From CAVZMI01 sp050011775 (lineage in GTDB: Bacteria; Bacteroidota; Ignavibacteria; UBA10030; CAVZMI01), in contig JBEKIL010000004.1 in the NCBI GenBank assembly GCA_050011775.1, forward strand, positions 175,256 to 239,255: 64,000 nucleotides of DNA. Reading direction: 5' to 3'. The position numbers were made by a program, and so were the translations under genes. Position 1 is the stretch's first letter. The number at the start of each line of letters is the position of its first letter. The notes under the pieces were generated by a model. The model was not told the origin of the DNA, made no database searches, and saw nothing but the letters and a program-made list of their open reading frames with translations. Positions 35,650 through 44,324 of this stretch are shown here, one piece after another.

Positions 35650-35653
35650 GCAT
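35621..35653. repeat. REP-like palindrome overlapping the ATL stop
   Basis: ATGCC and GGCAT outer arms and GTCCG/CGGAC inner arms around a TCGCAGG loop. The ATL stop codon TAG (35647-35649) lies in the right half. Confidence 0.6.
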
Positions 35654-35793
35654 ACCTGCAGAAAGCAAAGTCCGTACAAGGTAATGACAAATGGGGTTCT
35701 ACTCTGAGCAGTCATAACTTCTATAGACGTAGAGACGGAATATTGGTAGAAAAGCGGAATAATAAACAGACAGAGCTTCGCCAGGCCAGCGTG

Positions 35794-35814
35794 CACTCCG
35801 ACGTAGTCGGAGTG
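35794..35814. repeat. Perfect short palindrome
   Basis: CACTCCGAC and GTCGGAGTG are perfect nine-base arms around GTA. It lies about 20 bp past the Nramp stop and could also end transcription, although no T-run follows. Confidence 0.6.
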
Positions 35815-35836
35815 AGCGGCATATCATGACAAGTGA

Positions 35837-37093
35837 TCAGCCACCTATGATCCCTGAGAGTAGCAAAATTGCGCTCAACAGGATGAGGATGATCGATGTT
35901 GCCCACCCGATAAAGTTCTGTACCCGGTTGTTCGTATACTCCTCCATAATTTCAACCTTATTCACGATAATCATCATACAGATCAGGACAATGGGAAGCA
36001 GAATTGCATTCAGTACCTGTGTCCAGATCGTGATGGTGATCAATGGTGCGTTAGGGATAAGGATGATAACGACACCGATGAGAATGATCGACGTGAAGAG
36101 CGTATAGAATTGCGGCGCTTCATTGAATTTTTTATCGATCCCTGCCTCGAACCCGAACGCTTCGCACACGTAGAACGCCGTTGCAAGCGGAAGAATCGTT
36201 GCCGAAAAAACCGAAGCGACAAAGAGACCGAAGGCAAAAACCTGGGACGCGATCGCGCCGGCAAGCGGGCGCAGTGCCATCGCAGCGTCTTTTGCCTCTT
36301 CGATATGAATCCCGTTGACATGCAGCGTTGCAGCACAGGACACAATGATGAAAAACGCCACGACGATTGTCGCGATACAGCCAAGCACGACATCCCAGAG
36401 CGTGAATTTGTAGTCACCAATGGTGAGACCCTTTTCGATCACCGAGGATTGCATGTAGAATTGCATCCAAGGCGCTACTGTCGTACCGACAAGACCGAGG
36501 ACCATAGCGATGTAATTATTGTCCCATTGAATTGTTGGTGTCACTATCGCTGTACCGATCGTCGACCAATCCGGTTTTGCAAGGATCGCCGATATGACAT
36601 ACGAGAAGAGAAAGACGCTGAAGATGAGGAACACTTTTTCCGATACCTTGTAGTTGCCTTTCACAACGAGTATCCAGACGAGGATCGCGGCGATCGGGAC
36701 CGAGAGATACTTGCTGACGCCCAGCACATTCATGCTTCCGGCGACGCCTGCAAATTCCGTCGCGGTATTCCCGATATCGGCAATAAGCAGGAAAACAAAA
36801 ATATAGAAAGTTATCCTCACTCCAAAATTTTCACGGATCAGATCGGCAAGTCCTTTGCCCGTTACGATCCCCATCCGTGCGTTCATTTCCTGCACGGTCA
36901 AGAGCGCGATGAAGGATGGAATCAGCGTCCAGAGAAGCCTGTATCCATAGTTGGCTCCGGCGACGGAATAGGTTGTAATACCGCCCGCATCGTTATCAAC
37001 GCTTCCCGTGATGATTCCCGGACCGACAATGCTGAAAAAAATCAGGAGGTTTCTAAGGGCAGGATTATCTTTGAGCCGTTTCAGAATTCCCAT
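35837..37093 (-). CDS. Nramp-related divalent metal transporter
   Basis: 418 residues with about eleven membrane helices. Classical Nramp proteins move Mn2+/Fe2+ with protons using DPGN in TM1 and MPHN in TM6. Here TM1 reads GSVDNDAGGITTYSVAG and TM6 region reads TVAPWMQFYMQSS, so both metal-site motifs differ, as in the Nramp-related magnesium transporter branch (NRMT). The order and helix pattern (GAxxGYxLLWTLIPSFIALLTVQEMNARMG) remain Nramp-like. It lies one base after the MgtE-N/CBS gene, which fits with Mg2+ (or Mn2+) as the metal. The substrate is inferred. Confidence 0.85.
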   Translation of the reverse strand: MGILKRLKDNPALRNLLIFFSIVGPGIITGSVDNDAGGITTYSVAGANYGYRLLWTLIPSFIALLTVQEMNARMGIVTGKGLADLIRENFGVRITFYIFVFLLIADIGNTATEFAGVAGSMNVLGVSKYLSVPIAAILVWILVVKGNYKVSEKVFLIFSVFLFSYVISAILAKPDWSTIGTAIVTPTIQWDNNYIAMVLGLVGTTVAPWMQFYMQSSVIEKGLTIGDYKFTLWDVVLGCIATIVVAFFIIVSCAATLHVNGIHIEEAKDAAMALRPLAGAIASQVFAFGLFVASVFSATILPLATAFYVCEAFGFEAGIDKKFNEAPQFYTLFTSIILIGVVIILIPNAPLITITIWTQVLNAILLPIVLICMMIIVNKVEIMEEYTNNRVQNFIGWATSIILILLSAILLLSGIIGG

Positions 37094-37094
37094 A

Positions 37095-38408
37095 TCACGC
37101 TCCCGCCACTTTCTCTATTTCAGGGAATACCGATTCCATTGCATCACGCGAGGATATGATACCTTGGATCTGATGTTTTTCATCGACAACGGGTACTGCG
37201 AGAAAGTCGTATTTAAAAAATATCTGTGCGACACGTTTGATATTCGTATCAATCTCAACGGACACAGGATTTTCAGTCATTATCTCTACAATCGCCGTTT
37301 TGGATTTTTCACAGAGGAGCTGTCGTAGTGTAACAATTCCTTTGAGTTTTTCGTCCGCATCAACGACATATATATAATACAAGAGCTCAGCCTGTTTACT
37401 CTCTGCCCTGACAATTGTGAGTACCTCTCCGACCGTCTGATTCTCGCGGGCGGTGATGAAATTCGTATTCATGATACTGCCCACGCTGAATTCCGAGAGT
37501 TTCGAAAGTTCTTTCAATTCAGCCACTTGTTCAGCCGGCAGGTTTGCATAGACTGCATTACGAATCTCCGGTGAAATTTCATCGAGAAGGTCGACGGCCT
37601 CATCCATTTCCATATCGTTAATAATATTTGCCAGGAGAGTTGTATCAAGGGTCTCGGCTATTTGCACCCGAATTCTCATTTCGATTTCCTGAAGGGCGGC
37701 CGCCGCTGTTGGAAAATCGAGCGAGCCAAGAAGAGAAAGGCGCTCTTCAGTCCCCAGATCCTCTATGATATCGGCGAGATCGGCCGGGTGTGCTTCGGCA
37801 AACTTCGAGGGGTCGACTTTTAAATGGAGGGCACCGCGAACATTTGTTGTAGTCGTCGGCTGAACATATTTCCATGTCACAAATTTATCTTTGATATCGC
37901 GTGAAAAAAACCAACGAAACATCGAATTGAGGATTTTCTCCCATCCAAGACGGCGGTACAGTCCTTTAATCCCGATATCGAGGTGAACAACAAGGAGGTT
38001 CGGATTTTCTTTCGACGTATTATCGATAAGGAGCTGAAGATCATTCACACGGACAACTTTGTAGCCCGAGGTCGAGATTACCTGCTTATCGAGAAAAGTC
38101 TTCTTAAGAAGAATTTCATTTTCCCCGCCCTGAATAGTACCGCTCAGAGTGTCGGGCATTGTTTCAATAACGATCTTCTTCCGCGGTACAATCTGGCGAA
38201 CCGTACTCCAGGGTATATAGATGGGGTTTTTCGAATCTACAATTGATGTTATAAGAGCGGAGAATTTTGGATATACCTGAAGAGTGGAAGCAGCAAAATC
38301 GAGAGTCCTGCCAATTTTTCGACCGGTACCTCCATCGATGACCGGCAAACCGAGTATCTCCGAAATATACATGAACATCTTTGTATCGTACCCTGTAGCT
38401 CTCTGCAT
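37095..38408 (-). CDS. Soluble PRC-barrel/MgtE-N/CBS protein, likely metal sensor
   Basis: 437 residues from the ATG at 38408, chosen because GAGGA lies eight bases upstream; the open frame extends to 38432. Residues about 12-80 resemble a PRC barrel (ILGLPVIDGGTGRKIGRTLD), 200-310 the helical MgtE N domain (AEAHPADLADIIEDLG, LANIINDMEMDEAVDLLDE), and 315-430 a pair of CBS domains (SIMNTNFITARENQTVGE, IMTENPVSVEIDTNIKRV). In MgtE channels these cytosolic domains bind Mg2+ and close the pore. Here no channel helices follow. Its direct linkage to the Nramp-related gene suggests it gates or senses for that transporter. Confidence 0.85.
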   Translation of the reverse strand: MQRATGYDTKMFMYISEILGLPVIDGGTGRKIGRTLDFAASTLQVYPKFSALITSIVDSKNPIYIPWSTVRQIVPRKKIVIETMPDTLSGTIQGGENEILLKKTFLDKQVISTSGYKVVRVNDLQLLIDNTSKENPNLLVVHLDIGIKGLYRRLGWEKILNSMFRWFFSRDIKDKFVTWKYVQPTTTTNVRGALHLKVDPSKFAEAHPADLADIIEDLGTEERLSLLGSLDFPTAAAALQEIEMRIRVQIAETLDTTLLANIINDMEMDEAVDLLDEISPEIRNAVYANLPAEQVAELKELSKLSEFSVGSIMNTNFITARENQTVGEVLTIVRAESKQAELLYYIYVVDADEKLKGIVTLRQLLCEKSKTAIVEIMTENPVSVEIDTNIKRVAQIFFKYDFLAVPVVDEKHQIQGIISSRDAMESVFPEIEKVAGA

Positions 38409-38648
38409 AGCACACATCCTCGATGACATCATTTAATAACAGGTTGGAATAAAGAGCAGCTCGGTTCTGCTCTATAGAATCATATTTTCTGGAGTGTTTT
38501 TCACCCTCCTTCTATTGGAGATCGATTGTTATGAGAGGAGTCTGTGGAAAATATCCTTAATCCTCCTCTCACATTTCCAATATACAAAACCGGGGGAAAA
38601 AATGCATCACTTTTTTTTTCATGAAAAATAATTAAGGATGAAGGCCAC
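38409..38648 (-). promoter_or_regulatory. Structured leader region upstream of the sensor-transporter pair
   Basis: About 240 bp without a gene. On the minus strand it holds a TATATT -10-like box near 38583, then two stem-loops: GAGAGGAG/CTCCTCTC (about 38534-38572, large loop) and AGAGCAG/CTGCTCT (about 38453-38474) followed by TTTATT. The second could be a weak terminator or anti-sequestor. No known M-box or yybP-ykoY consensus was recognised, so a riboswitch is only possible. Confidence 0.35.
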
Positions 38649-39194
38649 TCAGAGCACAAACGGAATGAACATCTTGGATCTCGTCATGTATGCCTTATAC
38701 TCATCACCGAATCTCCGGATGTTTTCACCCTCCTCAACCCTGGCTGTCGCATAAAGAAATGCCGTCATAATAATAGCAATCACTAGGCCTAGAATGGTAA
38801 TATCTTTGAAATACACTCCCCATCCAAGAAACAACAGTGACGCATACATCGGATGCCGGATATACTTGTAGACCCCGACTGTTACAAGCGTGTTAGTGTT
38901 CTCGAACCCGACATTACCCGGTTGATTCACGGAGGCGGAAGGCTTCCCGATTTTTCGGAGGAACAAGACACCGGTTACTACAAAAGCCAGCGACACCATC
39001 AACAGAATCCAGGAAACGATCTGATGAAGTGAAAAAGGGTCGGAAAACCAGACTTCAATGTTCATTAGAATTAGCAGGATAATAGCCTCGAATGCGAAAA
39101 ACCGGAAGAATCCGTGGGAATAGCGAACTCGGAAGGATTTTAGTGAAAAAATTATGATACCGATTGAAGCAAGAATAAAAATAATGATTTTCAA
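38649..39194 (-). CDS. Isoprenylcysteine carboxyl methyltransferase-like membrane protein
   Basis: 181 residues with four to five membrane helices. The ICMT/PEMT C-terminal motif is clear: GVYKYIRHPMYASLLFLGWG (RHPxY) and EEGENIRRFGDEYKAYM (EE...FG..Y). These enzymes use SAM to methylate membrane-bound acceptors; in bacteria the acceptor is generally unknown. It is a single gene; no strong ribosome site is visible before the ATG. Confidence 0.85.
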   Translation of the reverse strand: MKIIIFILASIGIIIFSLKSFRVRYSHGFFRFFAFEAIILLILMNIEVWFSDPFSLHQIVSWILLMVSLAFVVTGVLFLRKIGKPSASVNQPGNVGFENTNTLVTVGVYKYIRHPMYASLLFLGWGVYFKDITILGLVIAIIMTAFLYATARVEEGENIRRFGDEYKAYMTRSKMFIPFVL

Positions 39195-39314
39195 TATATG
39201 ATCATTCCTCTTAAAAGCGTTCTTTATTAAAATACAATCGAATGTTAAAAAATAGAAACGACTTTTTCAAGGATTATTATGTAATATTTAGTGCCGTTCG
39301 GATAGCAACACAAA

Positions 39315-39345
39315 AGCCCTGCCCCGTTTTTAACGGGACAGGGCT
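39315..39345 (-). terminator. Terminator of the cold-shock gene
   Basis: AGCCCTG-C-CCCGT (39315-39327) pairs with ACGGG-A-CAGGGCT (39333-39345); twelve pairs with one mismatch and a TTTTA loop, followed on the minus strand by TTTTG. It lies 32 bp after the stop. Confidence 0.85.
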
Positions 39346-39376
39346 CTGTGATTTCAAAAAAATCTCTGAGTGCTAT

Positions 39377-39577
39377 TTACACTTTTGAGACCTTCGCAGC
39401 CTGGAGGCCTTTCGGACCTTTTTCGATTTCGAATTCGACGGTGTCGCCTTCATTGAGGTTCCGATATCCGTCACCTACGATTGCTTTGAAGTGAACGAAT
39501 ACATCTTCGCCACCCTGCCGTGAAATGAAACCGTAACCCTTAGCTGAGTTGAACCACTTGACTGTTCCTTTTTCCAT
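39377..39577 (-). CDS. cspA: Cold-shock domain protein (CspA family)
   Basis: 66 residues, a single cold-shock domain. These proteins bind single-stranded RNA and melt secondary structure. RNP1 is KGYGFISR (residues about 13-20) and RNP2 is DVFVHFKAI (about 25-33); the family end EKGPKGLQAAKVSKV is intact. AAGGA lies before the ATG. A long leader (about 225 bases) and a good promoter upstream suggest post-transcriptional control, as in other csp genes. The symbol is for the family; the paralogue is not determined. Confidence 0.95.
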   Translation of the reverse strand: MEKGTVKWFNSAKGYGFISRQGGEDVFVHFKAIVGDGYRNLNEGDTVEFEIEKGPKGLQAAKVSKV

Positions 39578-39810
39578 GGAACAAATCCTTTCTTAAATCT
39601 GGTAATTTCCCGATGACCCGGGAATGGTGTACGCCGTTCCCAACTTTCGCCGGGAGATGCTCTTAAAACGCGAAATCGCTTCAAACGGTTTTCAATTGCA
39701 CCATTTGCAGCGACTTCTCAACTGCTGGCGACACTCACCTTCAACAGGCTTCTTACGGTCTATCAGCAAGATCTCAAAAGCGCAAAAACGGTGTACTGTT
39801 CTTTGCATTG
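39578..39810 (-). promoter_or_regulatory. Long untranslated leader of the cold-shock gene
   Basis: About 230 bases between the predicted transcription start and the ATG hold no convincing ORF. Several short complementary stretches are present, for example AAACCGTTTG and CGCGAAATCGCTTC. A thermosensitive leader is typical of csp mRNAs; the particular fold was not derived here. Confidence 0.45.
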
Positions 39811-39841
39811 TAAACTTACATCTTTTCAGCGTTAAAAGCAA
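39811..39841 (-). promoter_or_regulatory. Promoter of the cold-shock gene
   Basis: On the minus strand, TTGCTT (39841-39836) is followed after 17 bases by TAAGTT (39818-39813). The same site also matches the Bacteroidetes form TTG-N20-TAnnTTTA, so either sigma-factor type could read it. Confidence 0.55.
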
Positions 39842-39908
39842 GCTCTCTTTTAAAAAAGACAAAAAAATACGCAATTATCCTTGAAGGACCCATATCAACT
39901 AGTGATGT

Positions 39909-39941
39909 TAAAAAAACCTAGAAAACGAGGCATTTTTTAGG
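39909..39941 (-). terminator. Terminator after the outer-membrane-type gene
   Basis: CCTAAAAAA and TTTTCTAGG arms (39933-39941 and 39917-39925 read on the minus strand) pair with one mismatch around TGCCTCG, followed by seven T. It starts two bases after the stop codon. Confidence 0.7.
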
Positions 39942-39942
39942 A

Positions 39943-41058
39943 TTATCGCGTACTTATTGCCACACCGACGGGTGACCAGGCAACTGTAAGTCCAAGAAGC
40001 AATCCCTCCCGTTCACAATATGCGCACCATAAACCGGGCGAAAAATTCCCAATTCTGACAACTCCCGGATAGATATTAAGGTTGGCTATGTAGTCTGTTT
40101 TCTTTGTAATCGAAAGACTGGCCAGTAACGAATTATTCCGGTCATAAAAAAAACCGATGTCCCATACCAGATCAAGTGTCTTTTTGTTGCTGGTGCGATT
40201 TAATAAAATCAGATCACTTGCGGCCATACCGACTCCGAACGAGAATGCATCTCCATCCGGACATTTGTACGATACTCCACCCATACCGTTTGTACCAAAA
40301 TAGTAAAAAAGATGCCACCGATCGGAAAACGGGAATTTCCATTTGACCGAAAAAAATTGTCCAATATTATGGAGATGCAAATTCCGGACTGAAAACGAGG
40401 GCTGGAGCGACCAGTCGGCAAGATTGAGTGTCTTACTGAAAAACTCGTTGACATTATCGAACGAGAATAAAATGATGCCGCCGACATCAAAAAGGCACAG
40501 ATCTGCAATCGGATCGACGTTATCACCGATATATGTGTCGTTTTCAGTAATTTCGTTGATGAAATGATATGTATATAAGGTAACAATGGAAAATAGCCGG
40601 GGATATGCACAATTATTATACTCATACCATTCTTTCATCATTGTATATTCCATGCCGCCGCCTATAAGGTGCAATGAATAATTCGGCCAATACTGCGCAT
40701 TCTCGCGGTTGAAACTGATGGGAATAACCTGCTCCTGTAGAAAATTCCACCACCCGTACCGACGGATCGGACCGATTGGATCGAGAATATTTCGTAAGAC
40801 ATTCTTACCACTCTGATAAAACGGCACCTTCCCGATGTTTCGCTGGTGACTCACCTGAAACATATCAAAACCCCCATTCAGAATCACCGATATCGGATTA
40901 TAAACAGCGTCACTGCCGTAATCATATCCCTTATAAAAATAAGGCTGCTGTGCACGGGTAATTCCCGTGGATATCACAACGATGCACGCAAAAGAAAATA
41001 TAGGGAAGAATCTATGGAAGGAATAATGATTTCCCTGAGAGACTGAATTTATAATCAT
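39943..41058 (-). CDS. Outer-membrane-type beta-strand protein, unknown function
   Basis: 371 residues. A signal peptide (FFPIFSFACIVVISTGITRAQ, cleavage near residue 37) is followed by alternating hydrophobic/aromatic strands, many ending in aromatic residues, as in outer membrane barrels. The C-terminal part (about 230-371) is strand-rich (WKFPFSDRWHLFYYFGT, LVWDIGFFYDR). A helical segment with EYTMMKEWYEYNN and LYTYHFINEIT precedes this and recalls DUF3943-like proteins, but the match is not certain. It is monocistronic with a terminator. Confidence 0.6.
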   Translation of the reverse strand: MIINSVSQGNHYSFHRFFPIFSFACIVVISTGITRAQQPYFYKGYDYGSDAVYNPISVILNGGFDMFQVSHQRNIGKVPFYQSGKNVLRNILDPIGPIRRYGWWNFLQEQVIPISFNRENAQYWPNYSLHLIGGGMEYTMMKEWYEYNNCAYPRLFSIVTLYTYHFINEITENDTYIGDNVDPIADLCLFDVGGIILFSFDNVNEFFSKTLNLADWSLQPSFSVRNLHLHNIGQFFSVKWKFPFSDRWHLFYYFGTNGMGGVSYKCPDGDAFSFGVGMAASDLILLNRTSNKKTLDLVWDIGFFYDRNNSLLASLSITKKTDYIANLNIYPGVVRIGNFSPGLWCAYCEREGLLLGLTVAWSPVGVAISTR

Positions 41059-41248
41059 AAGACCGGTGGTAATGATCCGATGAAAGATCCACGATAGTGT
41101 AGAATAGTATATACCTCATATGATACTCTTACACTGAACGCATAATAATTGATATTTAAAAGTAAGAAAAAAAAGGGGGAATTCAAAGTTGATCATCTAC
41201 CACAATTGACAAAGTCGGTTTACTTCCTATTCACCATGCTTTAGACGC

Positions 41249-41276
41249 AAAAAAAAGGGCTCAATCACTTGAGCCC
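41249..41276 (-). terminator. Terminator after the 41.3 kb lipoprotein gene
   Basis: GGGCTCAA (41257-41264) and TTGAGCCC (41269-41276) pair perfectly around TCAC; eight T follow on the minus strand. It begins about 20 bp after the stop. Confidence 0.9.
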
Positions 41277-41296
41277 ATCAAAGAGTAAATATTTTT

Positions 41297-41752
41297 TTAA
41301 AATGGCGTTTTACCTGAGCTGCCCCAAACAAGATTATGTTGAGCAAAATACTGTGCAGGGTCAATACCTTGATTTTTCAACTCAGTTATAAGTTGAGAGG
41401 TTTTAATCGGTGTTCCCTCTACGGAATATCCAAGAGTTCCAAAAAACAAAAACACATTATATTTATAAAAAATTACTCCATCCAACAAAGCATCATATCC
41501 TGGACCCGCTTTCTCAATCGCTCGGTCGACTGCGCTTTTAACTTGAGGCTGCCCGAATGGCACAATAACCTGCACAACCATATCCTCTCCTGATACTCTT
41601 TCACCCTTCCCTGTGTCTTTCACCTTGATGTTGGTATTTTTGCTGCTAATTACAGTGAAATCTAAAATCCTCGTTGTACAACCGCTTAAAAAGAGGAACA
41701 GTGCTACTAAAAGAGATATCTTAGAAAAACGGGTAACAAGTGATGCTTTCAT
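41297..41752 (-). CDS. Small lipoprotein, unknown function
   Basis: 151 residues from the ATG at 41752; the GGAGGG ribosome site lies just before it, so the ATG at 41767 is rejected. The lipobox LSGC (Cys near residue 24) is followed by a globular region of about 125 residues beginning TRILDFTVISSKN, with DALLDGVIFYKYNVFLFFGTLGYSVEGTP in the middle read in two parts. Similar small lipoproteins with a CTTRILDFTVISSKN start occur in many Gram-negative bacteria without known role. It has its own terminator. Confidence 0.75.
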   Translation of the reverse strand: MKASLVTRFSKISLLVALFLFLSGCTTRILDFTVISSKNTNIKVKDTGKGERVSGEDMVVQVIVPFGQPQVKSAVDRAIEKAGPGYDALLDGVIFYKYNVFLFFGTLGYSVEGTPIKTSQLITELKNQGIDPAQYFAQHNLVWGSSGKTPF

Positions 41753-41948
41753 AGGACCCTCCAGCAAATGATTATGATGAACATATGGTATAATGGTGGA
41801 TTAGGAAGAATTACGGATTAGCCGACATTTTTTAGGATGCCCATTAATCTGAACGTTAATAAAATATTGTTTTTTTACACAATGTCAATAGCTTACAGTA
41901 TGAAAAATAATAAAATATCGTCTAGATAAAAAGCTTAAAAAATGTGTC

Positions 41949-42017
41949 TGTTTTGGGCAACCTTATTTAGAAACGAGAAACAAGGTTTTTTCCGACCTTA
42001 TTATAACACCCAAAACA
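41949..42017. other. Nested inverted repeat, possible structured RNA or terminator
   Basis: Nine-base outer arms TGTTTTGGG (41949-41957) and CCCAAAACA (42009-42017) enclose an inner AACCTT/AAGGTT hairpin. It lies just after the DUF4954 stop. Neither strand has a long T-run right after the outer stem, so it is not a plain intrinsic terminator. Confidence 0.5.
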
Positions 42018-42033
42018 ATGAGATTTTCAACTC

Positions 42034-44028
42034 CTATTCGACTGCTGCGGCAACAAGTCCTTTTAACTTTGACAGCCGTTGTCTGAATTCTTCGGCTTCT
42101 ATTACCAGTTTCTGAATGACACTATTGGTTTCGATTGAGCCGCGAACTGCTGCGAAATCCTTCGCTATTTCTTCCTTATCCTGATCGAGTCCATATCCAA
42201 TGGTAGTAGATACTCCAAACTCTTTCTTTGCATCTTCGAGAATTGCATTATGAATTAAACAAACTGCTTGATCCCACTCATCTATCACTTTCATTATACC
42301 GGGCTTTGATATCAACGTGGGTGCTACTCCGAATTCCTCCTTGAATGCAGTAAAAACGTACTCCCATTCATCATCTCTGTAAGTGCGGTAGATCGATTCT
42401 AAACGCTGCAGTAATATATCATATGACGAGATCGCACCGTTTTGTACATCGGCTTCGAGTTTGAGAATACGCTCACGCGGTGCGATCAGTCCTGAAAGAT
42501 CAATCCATTCTGACGGAGTCTTCAGCTCTCCGGCCGGTTTCAGACTTTCAACGGCCGATTTCCAATTTTTCGATGTCCCGAGCTCCGTCATCAAGCGGGT
42601 ACATACCTTCTCAACGAGATAGCGGACAATCGCCTTCGTATAGGATTCCGCTCCTTTTTTCAACATCGAGCAGCTGATTTGAACTCCGCCGTATTGAACG
42701 GTAGTTCTTTCAGGGGGGGTCGCCATATTCAATGAAAGAAGCTCTTTTCTCCCCTTCCGAATTTTCTCGACGATATATGGAGAGAAGATGTCGAACACGA
42801 CGAGGTCGCGTTTTTGAGATAATTTGCGATTGTCCCGCTTCAGCCACTTTTCACCATCCCGAATTATACCGACGGAAAAAAGATTTCTTCCCGGAAGAAT
42901 CTGAGAAACACCTTCATCCTCACGGATGATGGAAAAAGGAAGATTCGGTGTGTCGATATTGGTATAATGCTTACCGAGGATTACGCTGAATGCACCGACA
43001 TGCGTCTCGTGCAGCACATATGAGAATGATCCGGTTTTAGTGCCGCGCTCGAACACGCCTTGATGCACAGGACCGAGCTTGTACATATGATTGCTCTGGT
43101 TCGTTCCGCTGCCGGCATTGAAGAACGAGAAAAGTCCGGCAATGAGTAACGTCGATTTGTGATGCGTCACCGTATAAGGGCCGCCAAAGATCGAGACGGC
43201 CTCGCCGTGAAATCCTTCACAATTGGCAAAGAAGAGTGAATTCTCGGCCGAGAACTGTCTTCCAAGTTTTGTCCCCTGCCCGACAAACGCCTTATTGAGG
43301 ATTGCGCCGCCGGTAACCTCCGCTCCTTCACTCATTATAAAGGAGACTGCCTGGACTTTCTCACCGATTTCGGTCGGTTGTTCCTGACAGCTCAGAACAG
43401 TTCCGTTCTCAAGCAATGCTGCACCGTGGATGGACGCATACGGACCGATATTCACGTTGCGTATCGTACCGCAATGAATAACCTTCGCATCAGTGCCGAC
43501 GATTCCTTTTTCAGTCTTTGTCGCTTGTATTTTTGCACCAATTAAACCAAAAAGTTTTTTCGTGAATTCACTATTACTTCGATACATTGCCTGAAGATGA
43601 GCGACCTGTGCAGTCAGGTCGTTGAGAAGTACGGTACCGCGTCCACCCCCTTCGTTCACGACATTGAGTTCGACGCCGTTTCCAAAATTTCCCTTCTCAT
43701 CGGCGACAAGTGCTGCAACGTTTTGAATAAGGGCATTCGATTCGATAGTATAATTCGTTATCGCCGAACCAATATTGGCTATCCTTACATTATCACCGAT
43801 TTCGCACCGGGCAATCGCGGCGTTATAGAGTCCGCATGGAAATTCAATGCCATCAAATGAGATCGAGCCTTTGTTTGTTCCGATAGATGTTGTACCGAAG
43901 AATTGAACATTCCGGATACGGGAGAGATCAGTCTCTGTTTTCACGGAGACGTCACTCCAATCACTCGCAGAACAACCCTGTGCTGTCAACAGTTGGATTT
44001 GTGCTGGCGTTAATCGAGAATATGTCAT
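42034..44028 (-). CDS. DUF4954-family beta-helix protein
   Basis: 664 residues from the ATG at 44028 (MTYSRLTPAQIQLLTAQG). Most of residues 50-400 are short hexapeptide-like turns typical of a left-handed beta-helix (GIEFPCGLYNAAIARCEIG, GDNVRIANIGSAI, GPYASIHGAALLENGTVL), as in nucleotidyltransferases and acyltransferases. HHKSTLLIAGLFSFFNAG and TNQSNHMYKLGPVHQG are strongly marked family segments. The C-terminal third is helical. DUF4954 is common in Bacteroidetes; its function is unknown. It stands alone. Confidence 0.85.
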   Translation of the reverse strand: MTYSRLTPAQIQLLTAQGCSASDWSDVSVKTETDLSRIRNVQFFGTTSIGTNKGSISFDGIEFPCGLYNAAIARCEIGDNVRIANIGSAITNYTIESNALIQNVAALVADEKGNFGNGVELNVVNEGGGRGTVLLNDLTAQVAHLQAMYRSNSEFTKKLFGLIGAKIQATKTEKGIVGTDAKVIHCGTIRNVNIGPYASIHGAALLENGTVLSCQEQPTEIGEKVQAVSFIMSEGAEVTGGAILNKAFVGQGTKLGRQFSAENSLFFANCEGFHGEAVSIFGGPYTVTHHKSTLLIAGLFSFFNAGSGTNQSNHMYKLGPVHQGVFERGTKTGSFSYVLHETHVGAFSVILGKHYTNIDTPNLPFSIIREDEGVSQILPGRNLFSVGIIRDGEKWLKRDNRKLSQKRDLVVFDIFSPYIVEKIRKGRKELLSLNMATPPERTTVQYGGVQISCSMLKKGAESYTKAIVRYLVEKVCTRLMTELGTSKNWKSAVESLKPAGELKTPSEWIDLSGLIAPRERILKLEADVQNGAISSYDILLQRLESIYRTYRDDEWEYVFTAFKEEFGVAPTLISKPGIMKVIDEWDQAVCLIHNAILEDAKKEFGVSTTIGYGLDQDKEEIAKDFAAVRGSIETNSVIQKLVIEAEEFRQRLSKLKGLVAAAVE

Positions 44029-44324
44029 ATGGAAGTCTGTTTGAGAATTGACGACTGATATATGAAGAATGTAACGAAATGAGCAGGGAAACACAAGAAT
44101 AATTCTGGGGCGAATAAAAAAAATTCCCGGAACACCTTACATCATATTGGTGCCGCATTCCGCAATCTACACTTTTCACCCTGTAATTTCAAAATCACCA
44201 AAGGTATTGTAAAATCTATGAAAACCCTCTTTTTTGTATCACCATTGCTTCTGAAATAAAAAAAGATTTTTTTATAGGTTCATATTTCGACTATTCATTT
44301 CCCATCTCATAGTCTGGAACACCT

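Noticed and set aside
36110..37159. Open 349-codon plus-strand frame opposite the Nramp-related gene
   Set aside because: Arg/His/Asp-rich low-complexity product typical of a shadow frame; the other strand is a clear transporter.
38649..39194. Phosphatidylethanolamine N-methyltransferase as a specific name for the ICMT-like protein
   Set aside because: The RHPxY motif is shared by the whole superfamily, so the narrower substrate cannot be supported.
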